A stretch of DNA of 15,707 nt from the NCBI GenBank assembly GCA_947494405.1, contig CANLWQ010000013.1, forward strand, positions 1 to 15,707. Reading direction: 5' to 3'. The notes below the pieces were generated by a model. The model worked only from the letters and a program-made list of their open reading frames with translations. It was not told where the DNA came from and searched no databases. A program made the position numbers and the translations under genes. Every line of letters begins with the position of its first letter. Within the stretch, counting starts at the first letter, position 1. This DNA is from Comamonadaceae bacterium. Its GTDB lineage: Bacteria > Pseudomonadota > Gammaproteobacteria > Burkholderiales > Burkholderiaceae_C. Shown here piece after piece: positions 7,118 through 14,915 of the stretch.

Positions 7118-7486
7118 ATGCAAAATTTCTTGGTAAACCGCACCCTAGTCTCTAAATTAAGTGCCATTCTGGTTTTCATCGCGGCGCTGTCGCTCACCGC
7201 ATGCACCCAAGAGCAGCAAAATAAAATTGGTCGCGGCATCCAAAATTGGACGGGCACGGATGGCGTCTTAGAGGTCTACTCCGGTGACAAGCTGGTCAGG
7301 CGTTTTCTCAAGGTCGACAAAATCAGCACGGCTTTAGGCACCGACGACAACACAGCGCGTGAGTATCGCTATGGCTATGGGGTCTTAGATGCAAACCTCA
7401 ATATGCAAGTCGACCCCACAGAAAAACGGGTCTACTTCGAATTCAGCAATTATTCAACCACCGTGTTTTTCGAAAACCCCAACTAA
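7118..7486 (+). CDS. Small lipoprotein of unknown function
   Basis: A 122-residue protein with a type II signal peptide: basic N-region, hydrophobic core and lipobox Leu-Thr-Ala-Cys with Cys29 as the lipid-bearing residue. The residues after the cysteine are Thr-Gln-Glu, not Asp at +2, so outer-membrane sorting is likely. The mature domain of about 90 residues is rich in strand-forming residues (GVLEVYSGDKLVRRFLKVD, REYRYGYGVLDANLN, KRVYFEFSNYSTTVFFE), suggesting a small beta domain. I do not recognise the family. An AAGG lies 7 bases before the ATG. It ends 22 bases short of the convergent crotonase gene. Confidence 0.82.
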   Translation: MQNFLVNRTLVSKLSAILVFIAALSLTACTQEQQNKIGRGIQNWTGTDGVLEVYSGDKLVRRFLKVDKISTALGTDDNTAREYRYGYGVLDANLNMQVDPTEKRVYFEFSNYSTTVFFENPN

Positions 7487-7496
7487 AGCCTTGGGG
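7477..7496. terminator. Candidate terminator hairpin between convergent genes
   Basis: CCCCAA and TTGGGG form a 6-base stem with an 8-base loop, beginning inside the last codons of the lipoprotein gene. Read on the minus strand it is followed by TTTTCG and so could end the crotonase transcript. On the plus strand only the weaker GTTGTTTT follows, 8 or more bases away. The stem is short, so efficiency is uncertain. Confidence 0.45.
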
Positions 7497-7508
7497 CTGA
7501 AAGTTGTT

Positions 7509-8285
7509 TTAAGAAGACCAACTGGGTTTGCGCTTGTCTAAGAAGGCTTGAAAACCTTCTTGAGCGCTGTCATCCATCATGTTGCAAGCCATGGTTTGAC
7601 CCGCCAATTGATAGGCGGCTGTGATTCCCATTTCCAGCTGTTGGTAAAACAATGATTTGCCAAGGCGAACTGCGGGTTCAGGTTTGGCCACAATCTTGGC
7701 GCACATCTGTAACACTGCCTCCTCCAAGCCGTCTGCATTGACAACTTGATTGATCAATCCGCGTGATTGGGCTGTATCTGCATCAATGAAGTCGCCGGTC
7801 AACAGCATTTCCATGGCCTGCTTGCGGTGCATATTGCGACTCAAGCCCACACTGGGGGTTGAGCAAAACAAACCGTAGTTGATGCCAGACACTGCAAACC
7901 GCGCATCGTGGCTGGCTAACGCCAAATCGCACATGCTGACCAACTGACAACCGGCTGCGGTGGCAATGCCTTGCACCTGCGCAATCACGGGTTGAGGCAA
8001 ATGTTGAATGCGCACCATCATGCGACTGCACTGGGCAAAAAGCTCTGTATAGAAATCGTGCTCAGGGTGGTTTCGCATTTCCCGCAAATCATGACCTGCG
8101 CTGAATGCCCGGCCCCCAGCAGCAATCACCACCACACGGCAATCGGCATTTGCTGCCACGGATTGCAAAGCGCTATCTAAGGCACTCAGCATGTCACTCG
8201 ACAAAGCATTGAAGCTGTCGGGCCGGTTCAATACCAAACGCGTGACGCCAGGTGCCGGCGTTTCTACTAAAACCCCATCGTTCAT
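7509..8285 (-). CDS. Crotonase-fold protein, ECHDC3-type enoyl-CoA hydratase homologue
   Basis: A 258-residue crotonase-superfamily protein. The acyl-CoA and oxyanion-hole segments are present: FSAGHDL (61-67) and GIATAAGCQL (106-115). In true enoyl-CoA hydratase two glutamates (rat Glu144 and Glu164) activate water; the aligned positions here are Gln114 and Gly134. The GCQLVSMCDLALAS and GLFCSTPSVGLSRN segments match the ECHDC3-like branch, where this loss is general and the reaction is not settled. Annotation as a plain hydratase would therefore be unsafe. The ATG was chosen because GGAG lies 10 bases upstream and the protein then starts as the family does; a version 19 residues longer would run across the divergent aat start. 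It is transcribed alone, divergent from aat and convergent with the lipoprotein gene. Confidence 0.88.
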   Translation of the reverse strand: MNDGVLVETPAPGVTRLVLNRPDSFNALSSDMLSALDSALQSVAANADCRVVVIAAGGRAFSAGHDLREMRNHPEHDFYTELFAQCSRMMVRIQHLPQPVIAQVQGIATAAGCQLVSMCDLALASHDARFAVSGINYGLFCSTPSVGLSRNMHRKQAMEMLLTGDFIDADTAQSRGLINQVVNADGLEEAVLQMCAKIVAKPEPAVRLGKSLFYQQLEMGITAAYQLAGQTMACNMMDDSAQEGFQAFLDKRKPSWSS

Positions 8286-8309
8286 GGTGTATCTTCTCCA
8301 CTGAAATGA

Positions 8310-9062
8310 ATGCTCTTGCTCGTCACCATGCAAGCTGACCATCCGCCCTTGATTTACCTAGGGCCTGAGGACCCCTTGCCTCCTGCTGAAACCGCTTGGG
8401 ATCAAACCAGTGGTGTTCCTGGGTTGCTCGCTGCGGGCGGTGGACTGTCGGTTGAACGCCTGAGAGAAGCTTACAGCAAAGGCTGTTTTCCTTGGTTCAG
8501 TCTGGGTCAGCCGGTTTTGTGGTGGAGCCCGGATCCACGGATGGTCTTACAAATAAATAATTTTCGCTTTCATCGCTCTTTACGCCAATGGATGAAACTC
8601 TACAAACCGGAAATTCGTATCGACACTGCGTTTGATGAAGTCATTGAACATTGTGCCAATGCCCCACGACCCGGCCAAAACGGCACTTGGATCGTCACTG
8701 AGATGGTTCAAGCCTACAAGTCTTTGCATGCAGCTGGCTTGGCGCACAGTGTGGAGACTTGGATAGATGGCAAGCTCTGCGGCGGGCTTTACTTCGTGAG
8801 TTTGGGGCGTGCAGTGTTTGGTGAATCGATGTTCAGCTTGGTGCCCAATAGCTCAAAAATCGCACTCGCGGGCTTGGTGGCTTTATGTAAAGCTCACCAC
8901 ATCGGCATGATTGATTGTCAGCAAAATACATCTCATTTGGCCTTGATGGGTGGCGGCGAAGTCACAAGAGCTGATTTTCTGAGCCATATAAAAACAGCGC
9001 AAGCATTGCCGCCAGTCCATTGGGATTTCGACCCTTTATACTGGTCTGAACTTTTAAACTGA
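8310..9062 (+). CDS. aat: Leucyl/phenylalanyl-tRNA--protein transferase
   Basis: Aat moves Leu or Phe from charged tRNA onto proteins with N-terminal Arg or Lys, making them ClpS/ClpAP substrates (bacterial N-degron pathway). The family signature is continuous: GLLAAGGGLSVERLREAY (38-55), FPWFSLGQPVLWWSPDPRMVL (60-80), GTWIVTEMVQAY, and the catalytic region with Glu172 in FGESMFS and Asp202 in MIDCQ, matching E. coli Glu156 and Asp186. The length of 250 is normal. The start is uncertain: a second in-frame ATG at 8328 gives 244 residues and equally good family fit, and neither has a clear Shine-Dalgarno. bpt follows after 12 bases, so the two N-degron transferases are very probably co-transcribed. 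Confidence 0.97.
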   Translation: MLLLVTMQADHPPLIYLGPEDPLPPAETAWDQTSGVPGLLAAGGGLSVERLREAYSKGCFPWFSLGQPVLWWSPDPRMVLQINNFRFHRSLRQWMKLYKPEIRIDTAFDEVIEHCANAPRPGQNGTWIVTEMVQAYKSLHAAGLAHSVETWIDGKLCGGLYFVSLGRAVFGESMFSLVPNSSKIALAGLVALCKAHHIGMIDCQQNTSHLALMGGGEVTRADFLSHIKTAQALPPVHWDFDPLYWSELLN

Positions 9063-9074
9063 CACTTTTTCACC

Positions 9075-9812
9075 GTGACCCACCTCAAGGATTTGCCGCT
9101 TCAATCGTTGCAGTTTTATGCAACCGCGCCCTACCCTTGCAGCTACTTGTCCGACAGGCAAGCCAGGTCTCAGGTGGCCACACCCAGCCACCTTATTCAC
9201 AACGACATTTACTCCGATTTGGTGGCCAAAGGCTTTCGCCGAAGCGGCATGTTCACCTACCGACCCTATTGCGATGGTTGCCGCGCCTGTGTACCCATCA
9301 GGGTCAAAGTCAATGACTTTGAACCCAGCCGCTCTCAGCGCAGAGCCTTTAAAGCGCATGCCGATTTACAGTCGCGCATCTCTAAGTTGGTTTATGCGCC
9401 CGAACACTATCAGCTCTACCTCAACTACCAAAACGGGCGACATGCAGGCGGTGGCATGGACCAAGACAGCGTGGAGCAATACACCCAATTTTTGCTGCAA
9501 AGCAGGGTTAACTCGCGTTTGGTGGAGTTTAAAAATCCCGATCAAGCTGACGGGTTGCCTGGTGCTTTACGCATGGTGTCAATTCTTGATGTCCTCAATG
9601 ACGGACTGTCGGCGGTTTATACCTTTTACGACCCCATAGCCGCCAAAGGCTTGGGTACCTACTGCATTCTTTGGCAAATCGAACAAGCGCGCGAACTGGG
9701 ACTGCCTTATGTGTATTTGGGCTACTGGATAGAGCAAAGCAGCAAGATGAATTACAAAGCCCAGTTTGGCCCACACGAGGTGCTGGTTGACGGCAAATGG
9801 ACTGACGCTTGA
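9075..9812 (+). CDS. bpt: Aspartate/glutamate leucyltransferase (arginyltransferase family)
   Basis: Bpt transfers leucine from Leu-tRNA to proteins with N-terminal Asp or Glu. It is the bacterial relative of eukaryotic ATE1, with leucine in place of arginine. The 245-residue protein has the ATE N-terminal domain (about 15-85) with Cys22 in PCSYL and the cysteine cluster YCDGCRAC (Cys66, 69, 72), then the C-terminal GNAT-like half with [22 protein letters not shown] and [25 protein letters not shown]. The start is GTG; the family N-terminus begins within a few residues, and no ATG fits. It lies 12 bases after aat. Together the pair extends the set of destabilising N-termini to both basic and acidic residues. 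Confidence 0.96.
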   Translation: MTHLKDLPLQSLQFYATAPYPCSYLSDRQARSQVATPSHLIHNDIYSDLVAKGFRRSGMFTYRPYCDGCRACVPIRVKVNDFEPSRSQRRAFKAHADLQSRISKLVYAPEHYQLYLNYQNGRHAGGGMDQDSVEQYTQFLLQSRVNSRLVEFKNPDQADGLPGALRMVSILDVLNDGLSAVYTFYDPIAAKGLGTYCILWQIEQARELGLPYVYLGYWIEQSSKMNYKAQFGPHEVLVDGKWTDA

Positions 9813-9834
9813 TATCGCTCTTGTAAGATATCGC
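9811..9834 (+). repeat. Direct repeat GATATCGC just before the IclR start
   Basis: Two copies of GATATCGC (9811-9818 and 9827-9834) are separated by 8 bases, so they recur every 16 bases. The first begins inside the bpt stop codon and the second ends two bases before the IclR ATG. Such a placement would suit an autoregulatory site overlapping the start, but no comparison was possible. Confidence 0.4.
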
Positions 9835-9835
9835 C

Positions 9836-10621
9836 ATGCGAAAAGTTACAGCCGGTCAAGCCCCCTCCCCATCCATTCAGGTTTTAGAGCGTATGTTTTC
9901 CCTGATCGATGTCTTGGCAGCCAAAGAAGGCTCGGCCACCCTCAAAGAAATCAGTGAAAAAACCGGACTTCATCCCTCAACCACCCACCGTATATTGAAT
10001 GACTTGGTTTTGGGGCGCTATGTAGACCGGCCCGAATCTGGGCATTACCGCTTGGGCATGCGTTTGCTTGAACTCGGCAATTATGTGAAAGCCCGGCTCA
10101 ATGTCAGGGATGCGGCTTTTGCACCTATGCAAGAGTTGCACCAACTCACCCAGCAACCTGTCAACCTCAGCGTTCGCCAAGGTGACGAGATTGTGTACAT
10201 AGAACGCGCCTACAGTGAGCGCTCTGGCATGCAAGTGGTTCGCGCCATAGGCGGCAGAGCGCCCTTGCATTTGACATCGGTTGGCAAATTGTTTTTAGCC
10301 GCTGACGACAACGTCAGGGTGAGGGCTTATGCCAATCGAACAGGCTTGCCAGGTCATACCCGTAACAGCCTAAGCCAATTGCTTGCCTTGGAAAAAGACA
10401 TTGCCAAATGCCGACAGTCTGGTGTGGCGCGCGATAACGAGGAACTGGAATTGGGCGTCCGGTGCATGGCTTCAGGCATTTACGACGACCAAGGCACACT
10501 GATTGCTGGCTTGTCTATATCGGCGCCTGCAGACCGTCTTGATGAGGCTTGGCTGCCTAAATTACAAGCAACAACGCGTCAAATATCCAAGGAACTGGGG
10601 TATCACGACGTCAAGGAGTGA
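9836..10621 (+). CDS. IclR-family transcriptional regulator
   Basis: A 261-residue regulator. The N-terminal winged helix is at about 12-75 (SIQVLERMFSLIDVL, then ATLKEISEKTGLHPSTTHRIL with the recognition helix near 46-56, then GRYVDRPESGHYRLG). The C-terminal IclR effector domain follows (about 85-255), with VNLSVRQGDEIVYIER, the GGRAPLHLTSVGKLFLA segment that lines the ligand pocket, and GVRCMASGIYDDQGTLIAGLSISAP. IclR proteins mostly control catabolic operons in response to small carboxylic acids. No obvious target lies beside it: upstream is bpt after 23 bases, and downstream pbpG is convergent. A direct repeat just before the ATG may be its own operator. Its last 19 bases overlap the end of pbpG on the other strand. 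Confidence 0.95.
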   Translation: MRKVTAGQAPSPSIQVLERMFSLIDVLAAKEGSATLKEISEKTGLHPSTTHRILNDLVLGRYVDRPESGHYRLGMRLLELGNYVKARLNVRDAAFAPMQELHQLTQQPVNLSVRQGDEIVYIERAYSERSGMQVVRAIGGRAPLHLTSVGKLFLAADDNVRVRAYANRTGLPGHTRNSLSQLLALEKDIAKCRQSGVARDNEELELGVRCMASGIYDDQGTLIAGLSISAPADRLDEAWLPKLQATTRQISKELGYHDVKE

Positions 10622-11565
10622 CGCGTTTCTACCCATTTACGTACCCGCTCTGCATCTGCGGTACGGCTGAGTTTGCCGGCAGAGTCTAAAAAGATCATGA
10701 TCAATTTACGCCCAGCAACCTTGGCCTGCATCACCAAACACTGACCCGCTTCAGAGATGTAGCCGGTTTTTTGTAAATCTATATCCCAATTGGGGTTAGA
10801 TACCAAACGGTTGGTCGAGCGGTACTTCAGGGTTTTGCTACCCACTTCAACTTGAAAACCGCTGGAAGTAGACAACTCACGCAAAGTGGGGTCATTGGCT
10901 GCAAAAGCCACCAAGGTAGCCAAGTCTTTGGCGCTTGATTGGTTACGACTGGACAAGCCCGTAGGTTCTGCATAACGGGTGTCTCGCATACCCAATTGAG
11001 CTGCTTTGGCATTCATTTGATTGATAAAGGCATCTAAGCCCGCAGGGTAGCTGCGCCCCAAGGCATGGGCTGCGCGGTTTTCGCTGGACATCAGCGCCAA
11101 ATGCAACAGCTCACCACGGGTCAAACTGGTACCGGGCCGTAGCCGTGAACTGCTGCCCTTTTCGGTGTCAACATCTTCGGTTGTGATGGTGATCATTTCA
11201 TCCATGTCCAAATTGGCTTCACGCACCACCAAGGCTGTCATCAATTTGGTGATGGACGCAATAGGCAAAACAGCTTGGCCATTTTTGCTGAGCAAAATTT
11301 CTTGCGTGTCTTGGTCAATCACATAAGCCACGCTTGACTTGAGAGTGAGTTGATCATCAGCTACGGAATGCAGACCGGCAAGCTTGCCAAACGAGGGCCT
11401 TGCAGGTATCGATTTATAAACACGCTTATGCTTTTTCTTGGCAACGGCAACAACTTTGCTTTTTTGTTTTTGTTTGGCAGTAACTGCGTAAGAAGATGGC
11501 GCCCAGGCCAGCAAAGCAGCAACACAGAACGCAGCCCAAAAACGTGTATTCAAAATTTTCAACAT
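10603..11565 (-). CDS. pbpG: D-alanyl-D-alanine endopeptidase (PBP7 type)
   Basis: A low-molecular-weight penicillin-binding protein that cuts D-Ala-meso-DAP cross-links in peptidoglycan. The three serine-peptidase motifs are present and in order: SITK (Ser104 nucleophile, Lys107), SEN (161-163) and KTG (266-268), in the PBP7-like contexts LPIASITKLMTALV and ALMSSENRAA. The N-terminus is a signal peptide (hydrophobic 9-21, cleavage near SYA at 25-27). A basic linker rich in Lys and Gln follows (about 31-51), a feature that could contact the sacculus or acidic lipids. The length of 320 is usual. An in-frame start 12 codons upstream is possible but lacks a ribosome site and would bury the signal peptide. 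The gene overlaps the IclR gene tail to tail. Confidence 0.93.
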   Translation of the reverse strand: MLKILNTRFWAAFCVAALLAWAPSSYAVTAKQKQKSKVVAVAKKKHKRVYKSIPARPSFGKLAGLHSVADDQLTLKSSVAYVIDQDTQEILLSKNGQAVLPIASITKLMTALVVREANLDMDEMITITTEDVDTEKGSSSRLRPGTSLTRGELLHLALMSSENRAAHALGRSYPAGLDAFINQMNAKAAQLGMRDTRYAEPTGLSSRNQSSAKDLATLVAFAANDPTLRELSTSSGFQVEVGSKTLKYRSTNRLVSNPNWDIDLQKTGYISEAGQCLVMQAKVAGRKLIMIFLDSAGKLSRTADAERVRKWVETRHSLTS

Positions 11566-11601
11566 GGTGTCCCAATAGCGGCCCAAACAGGCATTGCGCA
11601 C

Positions 11602-11630
11602 AGTGTAGTCTGTTTTAAAAAAACACGCAA
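11602..11630 (-). promoter_or_regulatory. Candidate sigma-70 promoter for pbpG
   Basis: On the minus strand TTGCGT (11625-11630) and TACACT (11602-11607) are 17 bases apart, matching TTGACA at 3 and TATAAT at 4 of 6 positions, with an A/T-rich spacer. Transcription would start about 30 bases before the pbpG ATG. It is the best-spaced pair in the 139-base gap between leuA and pbpG, but remains a visual match. Confidence 0.4.
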
Positions 11631-11662
11631 GATCAAAGACTTACGTAGAAATATTGAGGTAG

Positions 11663-11688
11663 AAAAAACAGAATACGCACACTGCCGT
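11663..11688 (-). terminator. Weak candidate terminator after leuA
   Basis: Downstream of the leuA stop the minus strand has a small imperfect hairpin (ACGGCA-GTG-TGCGT with one bulge) followed a few bases later by a run of six T. The stem is short and not GC-rich, so this is only a possible end for the leuA transcript. Nothing stronger is seen before pbpG. Confidence 0.25.
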
Positions 11689-11704
11689 CTTAACTTTCCC
11701 GCTT

Positions 11705-13243
11705 TCACCCCTGTGCAGCTACTCTTTCTGATTTACTCTGCAATTTATTTAGTGCACTTAGGTACGCTTTTGCAGAGGCCACCACGATATCCGGATCAGA
11801 GCCCACGCCGTTGACGATACGCCCATTGTTTTGCAGACGCACGGTCACCTCACCTTGGCTTTCAGTCGAGCCGCTGATGGCATTGACCGAATACAAGACC
11901 ATCTCAGCCCCGCTTTGCACATGCTTTTCAATGGCTTTCAAGGACGCATCAACAGGTCCGTTGCCATGGGCTTCACAGGCAAATTCTTTGCCCCTATCGG
12001 TGATAACAATGGAAGCAAAAGGCATCTCACCGGTTTCGCTGTGCTGTGACAATTTCACAAATGAAAACACATCGTTGTCGTGGGAAATACTTTCCTCGCT
12101 GACCAGGGCCAAGATGTCTTCATCGAATATTTCGCTTTTACGATCAGCCAATTCTTTGAAGCGTCCAAAAGCAGCGTTGGTTTCAGCTTCGCTGTCGAGT
12201 TCTACACCCAAGTCTTGCAGGCGTTGCTTGAATGCATTGCGACCACTGAGCTTGCCCAAAACGATTTTGTTGGAACCCCAACCCACGTCCTCTGCACGCA
12301 TGATTTCATAAGTGTCACGGGCCTTCAAAACACCATCTTGGTGAATGCCCGAGGCATGTGCAAAAGCATTCGCACCCACCACGGCTTTATTGGGCTGCAC
12401 CACAAAACCTGTGGTCTGACTGACCATGCGACTCGCCGCCAAAATATGTTTGGTGTCAATGCCAAGCTCCAAACCAAAATAGTCTTTGCGAGTTTTGACC
12501 GCCATCACAATTTCTTCTAAAGAGCAGTTACCTGCTCTTTCACCCAAACCATTGATGGTGCACTCGACTTGGCGGGCACCACCGATTTGCACACCGGCCA
12601 ATGAATTGGCAACCGCCATGCCTAAATCGTTATGGCAATGCACCGACCAAATCGCCTTGTCGGAATTGGGAATGCGCTCACGCAATGTCTTGATGAAAAG
12701 ACCATACAGCTCTGGAATCGCATAACCCACGGTATCGGGAACATTGATGGTGGTTGCACCCTCATCAATCACGGCTTCCAAAATGCGGCATAAAAAATCC
12801 ATGTCGCTTCGGTAGCCATCTTCTGGACTGAATTCGACATCAGCGACCAAGTTGCGCGCAAAACGCACCGACTGCTTGGCTTGCTCGAACACCTGATCAG
12901 GGGTCATGCGAAGTTTCTTCTCCATGTGCAAAGCAGAGGTTGCAATGAAGGTGTGTATGCGCGAGTGCTTGGCGCCTTTTAAAGCCTCAGCTGCGCGTGA
13001 AATATCTCGATCGTTAGCACGAGACAAAGAACACACCGTGGATTCGGTGATGGCATTGGCTATTGCTTTGACGGCTTCGAAATCGCCATCTGAACTCGCC
13101 GCGAAACCCGCCTCAATCACATCTACCCGCAAGCGCTCAAGTTGTCTGGCAATACGCAGTTTCTCGTCTCGCGTCATGGACGCGCCTGGAGACTGCTCAC
13201 CATCACGCAAAGTGGTGTCGAAAATAATTAATTTGTCAGCCAT
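11705..13243 (-). CDS. leuA: 2-isopropylmalate synthase
   Basis: LeuA condenses 2-ketoisovalerate with acetyl-CoA, the first committed step of leucine synthesis. The 512-residue protein has the DRE-TIM barrel signature [15 protein letters not shown] (6-20), with metal ligand Asp9 and Arg13/Asp14, the HCHNDLGMA motif (His202, His204) and NGLGERAGN (231-239). The C-terminal LeuA dimer domain (about 390-505) is the known site of leucine feedback inhibition. An AGGAG ribosome site lies about 8 bases before the ATG, fixing the start. It is the last gene of the ilvC-psd-pssA-leuA series. The 211-base gap before it contains a leucine leader peptide and terminator, so it should be controlled both by leucine binding and by leucyl-tRNA level. 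Confidence 0.98.
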   Translation of the reverse strand: MADKLIIFDTTLRDGEQSPGASMTRDEKLRIARQLERLRVDVIEAGFAASSDGDFEAVKAIANAITESTVCSLSRANDRDISRAAEALKGAKHSRIHTFIATSALHMEKKLRMTPDQVFEQAKQSVRFARNLVADVEFSPEDGYRSDMDFLCRILEAVIDEGATTINVPDTVGYAIPELYGLFIKTLRERIPNSDKAIWSVHCHNDLGMAVANSLAGVQIGGARQVECTINGLGERAGNCSLEEIVMAVKTRKDYFGLELGIDTKHILAASRMVSQTTGFVVQPNKAVVGANAFAHASGIHQDGVLKARDTYEIMRAEDVGWGSNKIVLGKLSGRNAFKQRLQDLGVELDSEAETNAAFGRFKELADRKSEIFDEDILALVSEESISHDNDVFSFVKLSQHSETGEMPFASIVITDRGKEFACEAHGNGPVDASLKAIEKHVQSGAEMVLYSVNAISGSTESQGEVTVRLQNNGRIVNGVGSDPDIVVASAKAYLSALNKLQSKSERVAAQG

Positions 13244-13294
13244 TTTTAAGCTCCTGAGAATTCAATCTTCCGATACAAACCGGTCAGCCCCAAT

Positions 13295-13328
13295 GAAAAA
13301 GGCCCGATGCGGTAAGCAAACGGGCCTT
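13295..13328 (-). terminator. Attenuator terminator upstream of leuA
   Basis: On the minus strand AAGGCCCG and CGGGCCTT form a perfect 8-base GC-rich stem around a 14-base loop, with the stem running directly into TTTTTC. This is a standard intrinsic terminator lying 19 bases after the leader peptide stop and about 50 bases before leuA. Its position means it would block leuA transcription unless the left arm is captured by another pairing. Confidence 0.88.
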
Positions 13329-13364
13329 GGGGAAAATTGCGCAAACGCTACTGATCCAGCCCGT
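13320..13364 (-). promoter_or_regulatory. Antiterminator pairing of the leuA attenuator
   Basis: ACGGGCT (13358-13364, in the His-Gly-Leu codons 13-15 of the leader peptide) can pair with GGCCCGT (13320-13326) over 7 bases including one G-U. Nearby GG and CC could add two more pairs across a bulge. GGCCCG is also most of the left arm of the terminator, so the two structures exclude each other. A ribosome stalled on the leucine codons leaves ACGGGCT free; one that reaches the stop covers it. Confidence 0.7.
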
Positions 13365-13401
13365 GAAAGCTTTGAAGCAGTAGTAGAAGTGCAATATTCA
13401 T
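13348..13401 (-). CDS. leuL: Leucine leader peptide of the leuA attenuator
   Basis: A 17-residue reading frame, MNIALLLLLQSFHGLDQ, ends in TAG. Codons 5-9 are CTT CTA CTA CTG CTT, five leucines in a row, and codon 15 is a sixth. The enteric leuL peptides have four adjacent leucine codons including CUA, so the design is the same although the peptide sequence is different. It lies in the pssA-leuA gap, immediately followed by an intrinsic terminator. When leucyl-tRNA is scarce, the ribosome would pause at codons 5-9 and allow the antiterminator to form. No strong Shine-Dalgarno is seen before the ATG, and a dedicated promoter could not be identified, so the leader may be read from the upstream genes. 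It is too short for routine gene calling. The symbol is by analogy. Confidence 0.87.
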   Translation of the reverse strand: MNIALLLLLQSFHGLDQ

Positions 13402-13454
13402 AAACTAAATGTATCACAGGCTTATGGGACAAAACATAACCTGGGATTGACTGC

Positions 13455-14252
13455 TCAGTGCAAGCCTTTTTCATCGGGCTCTTCAGTAGAAGTACTGATG
13501 ACGCTGGTGGGTATGCCTTTGTAACGTCGCCAAACATAAACCACATAGCCGCTGATGCCATAAACCAAGAAAAGGCTGAACAAGACGGTAGGCGGATGAA
13601 TATTGATCAAGGCAATGATCAGCGCAAAAGAGACGATGACGGCAAAAGGAACACTTTTGCGCATTTGGAAATCTTTGAAACTGTAGAACGGCAAATTGCT
13701 GACCATGGTCAAACCCGAATAAAGAATCACAGCAAACATGACCCAGCGGTTATCCACGGGAGAAAACCCCATATCGGTCATGAGCCAAATAAAACCCAGC
13801 ACCAAAGCCGCCGCCGCAGGCGACGGCAGACCTTGAAAAAACCGCTTGTCAACCGAGGTGGTATTGACATTGAAACGGGCCAAGCGCAAAGCAGCACACG
13901 CACAATAAATGAACGCGGCAAACCAGCCCCAACGCCCCAAGTCTTTCAATGCCCACTCATAAGTGATGAGCGCAGGTGCAGCGCCAAAAGAGACCATATC
14001 GGCCAAGGAATCCATTTGGGCACCAAACTCGGTTTGGGTATTGGTCATGCGGGCGACTCGTCCGTCCAAACTGTCCAACACAATTGCGCAAAACACACCG
14101 ATGGCAGAAGCTTCGAACTGGTTGTTCATCGCCATCACAATGGCGTAAAACCCACCAAACAAAGCCGCGAGCGTGAATAAATTGGGCAGCACATAAATGC
14201 CCTTGCGCAAGCGACTTTGCGGTTCTTCGATTGAATCTTCAGTGTGAGGCAT
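13455..14252 (-). CDS. pssA: CDP-diacylglycerol--serine O-phosphatidyltransferase
   Basis: PssA makes phosphatidylserine from CDP-diacylglycerol and serine at the inner membrane; Psd then converts it to phosphatidylethanolamine. The CDP-alcohol phosphotransferase signature is complete: Asp60, Asp63-Gly64, Ala67-Arg68, eight residues, Gly77, Asp81, Asp85. Several hydrophobic membrane segments surround and follow it (for example around 25-58, 92-120 and 145-235). The protein is the integral-membrane type II enzyme found in many bacteria, not the E. coli peripheral type. The start lies 10 bases after the psd stop; no strong Shine-Dalgarno is seen. The 265-residue length and polar tail fit the family. 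Confidence 0.96.
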   Translation of the reverse strand: MPHTEDSIEEPQSRLRKGIYVLPNLFTLAALFGGFYAIVMAMNNQFEASAIGVFCAIVLDSLDGRVARMTNTQTEFGAQMDSLADMVSFGAAPALITYEWALKDLGRWGWFAAFIYCACAALRLARFNVNTTSVDKRFFQGLPSPAAAALVLGFIWLMTDMGFSPVDNRWVMFAVILYSGLTMVSNLPFYSFKDFQMRKSVPFAVIVSFALIIALINIHPPTVLFSLFLVYGISGYVVYVWRRYKGIPTSVISTSTEEPDEKGLH

Positions 14253-14262
14253 GTGAGTGAGC

Positions 14263-14915
14263 TTAAAGAGTTGCCAACACGGTGGAAGTGGCGCTGACTT
14301 TATCGCCAGGAGCCACCAAGGGAACAGCCGTCAAAGGCAAATACACATCCACCCTCGAGCCAAACCGAATAAAGCCATAGCGCTCACCTTTGCTCAAGAC
14401 ATGGGAAGCATCGACATAGCAAAGAATGCGTCGGGCAATAAGGCCGGCCACCTGCACCAGTGTCACCACATGGGCTTGGCCATCAACCACCGCATCAATG
14501 ACCACGGCATTGCGCTCATTTTCCGAAGAAGCTTTGTCTAAATCCGCATTGACAAACAAGCCAGGAAAATACTGCACACTGCGAACCGTTCCGTTAACAC
14601 TGGCACGGTTACTGTGGACATTGAACACATTCATGAACACACTGATGAGCAAGGCGTCTCTATCGGCGTAAGGATCTCTGACTTTTTCAACTTTCACAAT
14701 TCGACCATCGGCAGGGGACAAAACAGCGTTGCTTTGTTCTGGCACCCAACGGGGCGGATCACGAAAAAACTGAATGACAAAAATAAATACCAGATAAAAA
14801 AGAATGGTGACAAGCCCAACACCCCAAAGCAGGGTTGCAAACAGGCTCAGCAAAAAAGCCAAGCCTATGAAAGGCCATCCTTCACGCGCCAAAATCGGAT
14901 GTGGATAGTGGTTCA

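Noticed and set aside
13402..13454. Dedicated promoter for the leuA leader
   Set aside because: Candidate elements (TTATGT and TGATAC or GATACA, 17-18 bases apart) match consensus at too few positions to claim.
13262..13561. Minus-strand frame of 99 codons across the pssA-leuA gap
   Set aside because: It begins inside pssA in another frame and crosses the leader peptide and terminator. It has no ribosome site or family resemblance.
13458..14180. Open frame of 240 codons on the plus strand
   Set aside because: Antisense to pssA, which carries a complete CDP-alcohol phosphotransferase signature. This frame is a codon-bias shadow.
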